DNA from: JACPFV01 sp038043245
GTDB taxonomy: Bacteria; Pseudomonadota; Gammaproteobacteria; Nevskiales; Nevskiaceae
NCBI GenBank assembly: GCA_038043245.1
Contig: JBBTCH010000008.1
Span: forward strand, 1-64,000
Reading direction: 5' to 3'
Length of the DNA stretch: 64,000 nucleotides
Of the stretch, positions 61,118 through 64,000 are shown in pieces (the stretch's first letter is position 1; every line of letters starts with the position of its first letter). The position numbers and the translations under genes are program-made. The notes below the pieces were generated by a model. It saw nothing but the letters and a program-made list of their open reading frames with translations, was not told where the DNA came from and did not search any database.

Positions 61118-61855
61118 TCAGCGACGCGGCAGCAGTTTTTCCGGATTGATCGGCTTGCCGCGCTCGCGGACCTCGAAATGCAGCATCGGTTTCTGCTCGG
61201 GCCCGGTGCCGACTTCGGCGATCAACTGGCCCGCACGAACCTTGTCGCCTTCCTTGACCAGCCGGCTGCGGTTGTAACCGTAAGCGGAAAGATAAACATC
61301 ATCGTGCTTGATGATGACCAGCTCGCCGTAACCGCGCAGGCCGCTGCCGCTGTAGACCACACGGCCCGGCGCTGCGGACAGCACCGCAGCCCCCAGTTCG
61401 GCGCGGATATCCATGCCCTTGCTTCCGGATTTTTCGGCAAATCCCCTGAGCACGTCCCCTTGCACGGGCCACTGCCATTTAAGGCTCGCGCGCACTTCTG
61501 GCGCGGGATCCATTCTGGGAGGCGGTTCACGGGTCGGATAGGTGCGGATACCCTCGGACGGCGTCTCCTCGACGCGCGGACGCACACCGCCCGGCGGCTC
61601 GGTGAGCCGCAGGATCTGGCCGGGCTTGATCAGGTAATCGCCGCCGATGCCGTTCCATTCGGCCAGCAAGCGGAAATCCATCTGTTTACGAAACGCAATC
61701 GAATACAGCGTCTCACCCGCTTCGACCCGATACTGGCCCGGCGCCGTCGGCCCCGCCGGATACACCGGCTCGCCGCTCGGCCCGAACCAGGTGCCGCGCC
61801 AGAACTCGGTGCAGCCGGTCAGCAAAAGTAAAATAATCCAAATGCAGCGTTTCAT
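61118..61855 (-). CDS. nlpD: NlpD-type LysM/LytM lipoprotein (amidase activator)
   Basis: 245 residues. Lipobox LLTGC (Cys15), LysM at about 42-86 (YRVEAGETLYSIAFRKQMDF), Pro-rich linker, C-terminal LytM domain (SLKWQWPVQGDVLRGFAEKS, GMDIRAELGAAVLSAAPGRV, VYSGSGLRGYGELVIIKHDD, MLHFEVRERGKPINPEKLLP). Zinc ligands are partly missing (KGMDI instead of HxGxD; SAYGYNRSRL instead of the HLS motif), as in E. coli NlpD, which activates AmiC rather than cutting peptidoglycan. ATG overlaps the DedA-family stop. No rpoS follows: a GST gene converges 15 bp away. Confidence 0.92.
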   Translation of the reverse strand: MKRCIWIILLLLTGCTEFWRGTWFGPSGEPVYPAGPTAPGQYRVEAGETLYSIAFRKQMDFRLLAEWNGIGGDYLIKPGQILRLTEPPGGVRPRVEETPSEGIRTYPTREPPPRMDPAPEVRASLKWQWPVQGDVLRGFAEKSGSKGMDIRAELGAAVLSAAPGRVVYSGSGLRGYGELVIIKHDDVYLSAYGYNRSRLVKEGDKVRAGQLIAEVGTGPEQKPMLHFEVRERGKPINPEKLLPRR

Positions 61856-62448
61856 CGGACCGCCCAGTAGGTTATTGCCGCAAGGATCAGCGCCGTCACC
61901 ACCCAGCCGATGCGGTCAATGTGGCGCAGCAGCTTCGCCTCCGCCGCCGGGCCGCCCCACTTGACCAGATAGGCGACCAGAAAAAAACGGAACCCGCGAC
62001 TGATGCACGAGGCCGCGACGAACGGCATCAGCGGCATTGCCGCGGCACCGGCGCTGATGGTGAACAGCTTGTACGGCACCGGCGTGATGCCCTTGACGAT
62101 CAGCGCCCAGAATCCGTAAAGCACATACCACTGCACGACGGCATCGTAATTCGCGCGCCAGCCCCAGCGGTCTATCCACGGCAGCAGCGATTCGATCAGA
62201 AAATATCCGATGGCGTAGCCGAGCAGCCCGCCGGCCACCGAAGTCAGCGTCGTGATCAGGGCATAGCGCGTCGCATGCGCAGGGCGCGCCAGCGTCATCG
62301 GCGCCAGCATCAAATCCGGCGGCAAGGGAAAAAACGAGGATTCGGCAAAGCTGACGCCGCCCAGCCACCAGGGCGCACGCGGATGCCGCGACACCTGAAT
62401 CATCCACTGATACAGGCGGGTGAAGATTCCAGCACGGGGTTCGTCCAT
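61852..62448 (-). CDS. DedA/YqaA family membrane protein
   Basis: 198 residues, about five membrane segments. Family features are the amphipathic entry FAESSFFPLPPDLMLAPMTL, GGLLGYAIGYFLIE, and the C-terminal VPYKLFTISAGAAAMPLMPF, with conserved Arg in ISRGFRFFLVAY. DedA proteins act in lipid carrier or envelope homeostasis. surE-pcm-yqaA-nlpD is a known order. Start overlaps the pcm stop (TGATG). Confidence 0.9.
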   Translation of the reverse strand: MDEPRAGIFTRLYQWMIQVSRHPRAPWWLGGVSFAESSFFPLPPDLMLAPMTLARPAHATRYALITTLTSVAGGLLGYAIGYFLIESLLPWIDRWGWRANYDAVVQWYVLYGFWALIVKGITPVPYKLFTISAGAAAMPLMPFVAASCISRGFRFFLVAYLVKWGGPAAEAKLLRHIDRIGWVVTALILAAITYWAVR

Positions 62449-63083
62449 CAGGCTTTACCGGTCAGCAAAGGCACGAAACTGACGGTTTCCAGATCGCGGG
62501 TCTTGAATCCAGCGCCGGTGTTTTCAATCAATCGCAGCGCCTGTGCGCCTTCAGGCCCAACTGGAATGATCAGCCGCCCCCCCGGCGCCAACTGCTCTTT
62601 CAGTGCCAGGGGAACGTTCGCCGTCGCCGCGGTGACGACGATGGCGTCATAGGGCGCATGTGTTTTCCAGCCCAGATGGCCATCCCCATAGTTGAACACG
62701 ACGTTGTGACAGCCCAGCCGCGCCAGCCGCACGCGCGCCTGCTCCGATAGATAACGCAAACGCTCGATCGTAAAAATGCGCGGCAGCAAAGCCGCCAGCA
62801 CCGCGGTCTGATAACCACACCCGGTGCCGATTTCGAGGACCTTGCCGCGCTTGGCTCCGCCCTCGAGAATCGCCTCGGTCATTTTGGCGACGATGTAGGG
62901 CTGCGAGATGGTCTGCGCCTGACCGATCGGCAGCGCATCGTTGTCGTAGGCACGGCCTTTGAGGGCGTCCCCGATGAATTCGTGGCGCGGGATGTTGCGG
63001 ATGGTGGTCAGCACGCGCTCGTTGCGGATGCCCATCTGGCGCAGTTCCGCGATGAGTTTTTCGCGGCGCGAGTCGGAGGTCAT
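62448..63083 (-). CDS. pcm: Protein-L-isoaspartate O-methyltransferase
   Basis: Repairs isoaspartyl damage. 211 residues from ATG 63083 (MTSDSRREKLIAELRQMGI). A TTG overlapping the surE stop (63122) would add 13 residues rich in His and Leu, less like the family. SAM loop VLEIGTGCGYQTAVLA, IGQAQTISQPYIVAKMTEAI, and DAIVVTAATANVPLALKEQL. surE lies directly upstream. Confidence 0.95.
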   Translation of the reverse strand: MTSDSRREKLIAELRQMGIRNERVLTTIRNIPRHEFIGDALKGRAYDNDALPIGQAQTISQPYIVAKMTEAILEGGAKRGKVLEIGTGCGYQTAVLAALLPRIFTIERLRYLSEQARVRLARLGCHNVVFNYGDGHLGWKTHAPYDAIVVTAATANVPLALKEQLAPGGRLIIPVGPEGAQALRLIENTGAGFKTRDLETVSFVPLLTGKA

Positions 63084-63118
63084 GCCGAGCCCGCGCAGAT
63101 GGTGGTGATGAAGCGCGC

Positions 63119-63868
63119 TCAAGCGATCCCCTTCATCCATAGCCCCAGCGAATCCAGTGCAGCGTGCCGGGTGAGATCAGTCAGCACCGGCGTCACCGAC
63201 ACCGCGCCTTCGGTGATGGCGTGAAAATCCGTGCCGGGGCCGCAGTCGGCCTCGGCGCCGGCGTTGCCGATCCACCAGATGCTGCGGCCGCGCGGATCCT
63301 TCGCCGGTGTCGCCGGTTCCGCGCGATGGCGGTTGCCGAGGCGCGTCACCCGAAAACCTTTCAACTGTTCGTAAGGAACATCCGGAACGTTGACGTTGAG
63401 GATGCTGTCGCTGGGCAACGGCGCACGACGCAGGCGTTCAATCAGTTCCAGCGTCACGCGCGCCGCGGTGTCGTAGTGTCTAGCGTTGTACTCGACGCAG
63501 GACACAGCGATCGCCGGCAGGCTCAGCCGCCGACCTTCCATCGCTGCGGCGACCGTGCCGGAATACAACACGTCGTCGCCGAGATTGGCACCGGCGTTGA
63601 TCCCCGACACCACCATGTCCGGCGCTTCCTTCATCAAGCCGGTCAGTGCCAGATGCACGCAGTCGGTCGGCGTGCCGTCCACGCAGACCACACCATCCTC
63701 ATGGGTTTGCGCGCGCACCGGATGCAACAGCGTCAACGAATTGCTGGCGCCGCTGCGGTTGCGGTCGGGGGCGACGACGGTCAGATCGTGACGCGTGCGC
63801 AGGGCGACGGCGAGGCAGCGCAAGCCCGGAGCCTGGCAGCCGTCATCGTTGGAGAGGAGTATTCGCAT
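63119..63868 (-). CDS. surE: 5'-nucleotidase SurE
   Basis: Metal-dependent phosphatase for nucleoside monophosphates. 249 residues. LLSNDDGCQAPGLRCLAVAL with the metal DD pair, APDRNRSGASNSLT, VDGTPTDCVHLAL, MVVSGINAGANLGDDVLYSG, TVAAAMEGR. Divergent from the smrA-like gene over 35 bp. Confidence 0.96.
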   Translation of the reverse strand: MRILLSNDDGCQAPGLRCLAVALRTRHDLTVVAPDRNRSGASNSLTLLHPVRAQTHEDGVVCVDGTPTDCVHLALTGLMKEAPDMVVSGINAGANLGDDVLYSGTVAAAMEGRRLSLPAIAVSCVEYNARHYDTAARVTLELIERLRRAPLPSDSILNVNVPDVPYEQLKGFRVTRLGNRHRAEPATPAKDPRGRSIWWIGNAGAEADCGPGTDFHAITEGAVSVTPVLTDLTRHAALDSLGLWMKGIA

Positions 63869-63903
63869 TGGGTTTTAAACGCGCATAGTTTAACTTGCGC
63901 GCC

Positions 63904-64000
63904 ATGACAAACCGTATCTCCGACGAGGAACGCGAACAGTTCCGTGCCGCCATGCAGGGCGCTACGCGGCAGGTTCCGACGAATCGTCTGCCCCCGACCC
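63904..64000 (+). CDS. Smr-domain protein, N-terminal fragment (cut by window edge)
   Basis: 32 codons are visible: MTNRISDEEREQFRAAMQGA then TRQVPTNRLPPT. This matches the start of SmrA/YdaL-type proteins (SDEEREQFRAAM.G), whose C-terminal Smr nuclease domain would be beyond the window. The call rests on a short sequence. Confidence 0.6.
   Translation, partial: MTNRISDEEREQFRAAMQGATRQVPTNRLPPT

Overview
The window is GC-rich bacterial chromosome with short intergenic gaps and many ATGA, GTGA or TGATG gene overlaps. Gene content points to a gammaproteobacterium: LolB, NlpD-Pcm-SurE, GcvR, EpmA/EpmB with EF-P, PpsR/PpsA, and the hemA-prfA-prmC-moeB block back to back with lolB-prs. A FimX-like protein and a FimV-like segment suggest a type IV pilus lineage such as Nevskiales or Xanthomonadales. 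That placement is inference from gene content. I see no phage, plasmid backbone, rRNA, CRISPR array or intact insertion sequence.

Layout. 1-5 kb: 5' part of proS, an exported Asp-box protein, an enoyl-CoA hydratase carrying a small palindromic insertion, a small JAMM-like protein and moeB. 5-14.9 kb: prmC, prfA and hemA face a TPR protein, lolB, tRNA-Gln, prs, rplY, pth and ychF. 14.9-20.5 kb: an NTF2-like protein, tRNA-Ser, a lipoprotein gene with dapA, then gcvR, bcp, phoH and a TauE permease. 20.4-25.3 kb: the EF-P modification set (efp-epmA divergent from epmB), a FimX-like protein and the SRP RNA. 25.3-32.8 kb: small proteins, a class III cyclase, ppsR/ppsA and an unusual FimV-TrpB-like fusion. 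33-49 kb: a signalling island with two single-domain response regulators, two histidine kinases, a PAS-only sensor and three large GGDEF/EAL proteins. 49-64 kb: a CinA-like protein, a remnant toxin-antitoxin locus fused to TfoX, an isocitrate dehydrogenase with CBS domains, DJ-1, grxD, a PuuD-like membrane protein with a 31-residue upstream protein, argF-nadC, sppA, peroxiredoxin-trxB, a 575-bp palindromic element, a GST, nlpD-DedA-pcm-surE and the start of smrA.

How it fits together. Most of the window is housekeeping: translation and its quality control (prfA, prmC, pth, ychF, efp, rplY), PRPP and NAD synthesis, lysine, arginine and heme pathways, and peroxide defence (bcp, 2-Cys peroxiredoxin with trxB, grxD). 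The accessory interest lies in the second-messenger and phosphorelay block (four GGDEF/EAL proteins and one cyclase in about 26 kb) and in the density of short palindromic repeats. Six of eleven convergent gene ends carry a dimeric palindromic repeat. Two copies lie inside genes: one forms the N-terminus and signal peptide of LolB, and one is an in-frame 69-nt insertion with a 4-bp duplication in the enoyl-CoA hydratase. The most unusual proteins are the FimV-TrpB-like pseudoenzyme encoded directly after ppsA, the isocitrate dehydrogenase-CBS fusion, and the TfoX protein that begins with the N-terminus of a DUF5615-type toxin behind its DUF433 antitoxin gene.
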